NCBI GenBank assembly: GCA_031284225.1
Contig: JAITAH010000154.1
Location: 1-16,526, forward strand
From: Dysgonamonadaceae bacterium
Lineage (GTDB): Bacteria > Bacteroidota > Bacteroidia > Bacteroidales > Azobacteroidaceae
Direction: 5' to 3'
DNA length: 16,526 nt
Shown: piece after piece, positions 15,932 to 16,526 of the stretch
Layout of the letters: each line of letters opens with the position of its first letter
Numbering within the stretch: position 1 is the first letter of the stretch
The notes under the pieces: generated by a model
Seen by the model: the letters and a program-made list of their open reading frames with translations, nothing else
Databases searched by the model: none
Told to the model about the DNA's origin: nothing
Made by a program: the position numbers and the translations under genes

Positions 15932-16471
15932 ATGATACCGGAAGAAATTATCAAACGCTATTACAGGGAGGGAAGCGAATTACACACCCTTTTGCTTACA
16001 CACAGTACTTCGGTTGCCACAAAAGCCCTTGAAATCGTCCATCGACATCCGGAATGGAAGTGCAACGAGGATTTTATCCGGGAAGCCGCTCTCTTGCACG
16101 ATATCGGCATTTTCCAAACGGATGCGCCTAAAATTCATTGCTTCGGAAAATATCCGTATATTTGTCATGGTTATCTCGGCGCCGAACTGTTGAGAAACGA
16201 AGGGCTGGAACGGCATGCTCGTGTTTGTGAGCGACATACGGGTTCAGGAATTACCCGCGAAAAGATTTTGAACGATCGGCTTCCGATTCCTGCACGCAAC
16301 ATGCTGCCGGAAACGCGGGAAGAAAAACTCATCTGCTTCGCCGATAAGTTTTATTCCAAATCGCATCCCGACAAGGAAAACACCGTCGAACAGATAGAAA
16401 AATCGCTGGCGCGTTACGGTCAGGATTCGCTGGATCGCTGGAACGAAATGGTTGAATGGTTTTATGAATAG
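15932..16471 (+). CDS. HD-domain metal-dependent phosphohydrolase, function unknown
   Basis: The protein has 179 residues when started at MIPEEIIKRYY. It is a small stand-alone HD domain. The likely metal ligands are His24 (LLTHS), His56-Asp57 in ALLHDIGIF, His79, His102 (ERHTG) and Asp138 (FADKF). All are at the expected spacing, so it should be catalytically competent. HD proteins of this HDIG type hydrolyse phosphate monoesters or nucleotides in the cytosol; the substrate is not evident here. No signal peptide or membrane segment is seen. The frame continues 35 codons upstream to an ATG at 15827, but that part is rich in Lys, Cys and Arg without a domain and overlaps the likely promoter. 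The gene is probably independent of the pectin locus. It overlaps the next gene by 8 nt, which implies co-transcription with that gene. Confidence 0.85.
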   Translation: MIPEEIIKRYYREGSELHTLLLTHSTSVATKALEIVHRHPEWKCNEDFIREAALLHDIGIFQTDAPKIHCFGKYPYICHGYLGAELLRNEGLERHARVCERHTGSGITREKILNDRLPIPARNMLPETREEKLICFADKFYSKSHPDKENTVEQIEKSLARYGQDSLDRWNEMVEWFYE

Positions 16472-16526
16472 GCATATAAAACATATAGTGGGGTGGCTGA
16501 TATTCACCCTGTTTACTTGTCCTGTC
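16464..16526 (+). CDS. Start of an exported or membrane protein, cut by window edge
   Basis: An ATG at 16464 overlaps the stop of the HD gene (ATGAATAG) and stays open for 21 codons to the window end. The peptide has a basic N-terminus (MNRHIKHI) followed by a hydrophobic run (VGWLIFTLFTCPV), as in a signal peptide or first membrane span. The overlap, frame and hydrophobic profile support a real gene, but too little is present to name it. It may be a secreted or outer-membrane protein; the Cys near the end could also make it a lipoprotein. Confidence 0.6.
   Translation, partial: MNRHIKHIVGWLIFTLFTCPV

Overview
The window looks like a piece of a Bacteroidota chromosome, most likely order Bacteroidales. 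The evidence is a SusC/SusD outer-membrane pair, several lipoproteins whose lipobox cysteine is followed by acidic residues, a hybrid two-component regulator (sensor, kinase, receiver and AraC-type HTH in one chain), and promoter elements of the TAnnTTTG type typical of this phylum. I cannot name a genus.

Positions 1-11354 are one leftward (minus-strand) gene train that reads as a polysaccharide utilization locus for pectin. In order of transcription it encodes a surface pectate lyase lipoprotein of the PL1 type (11354-9822), a large FAS1-repeat lipoprotein (9704-7509), a SusC-like TonB-dependent porin (7491-4231), a SusD-like glycan-binding lipoprotein (4125-2590), a two-FAS1 lipoprotein with a C-terminal beta-rich domain (2578-869), and a third FAS1-type lipoprotein cut by the window edge (778-1). 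A good Bacteroidota promoter lies just before the lyase gene (11442-11415). The gaps inside the train are either very short (11 and 17 nt) or about 90-117 nt. All three long gaps hold copies of one related sequence element, and this is the most unusual feature of the window.

On the plus strand, divergent from the lyase, lies a 1430-residue hybrid two-component system regulator (11487-15779). Its periplasmic double propeller probably senses a breakdown product of the target glycan, and its HTH domain probably activates the leftward train. Two near-identical 10-mers 20 bp apart, directly upstream of the lyase promoter, are candidate operator half-sites.

Downstream of the regulator is a 152-nt spacer, then a small HD-domain phosphohydrolase gene (15932-16471) with its own likely promoter. 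The start of a further gene overlaps its stop codon and encodes an apparent signal peptide before the window ends. These last two genes look like ordinary chromosome outside the locus.

Proposed working model (inference): the lyase cuts pectic polymer at the cell surface, SusD and perhaps the FAS1 lipoproteins hold the glycan, SusC imports oligosaccharides, and the regulator induces the train. No tRNA, rRNA, CRISPR array, insertion sequence or gene-free stretch above 300 bases was seen.
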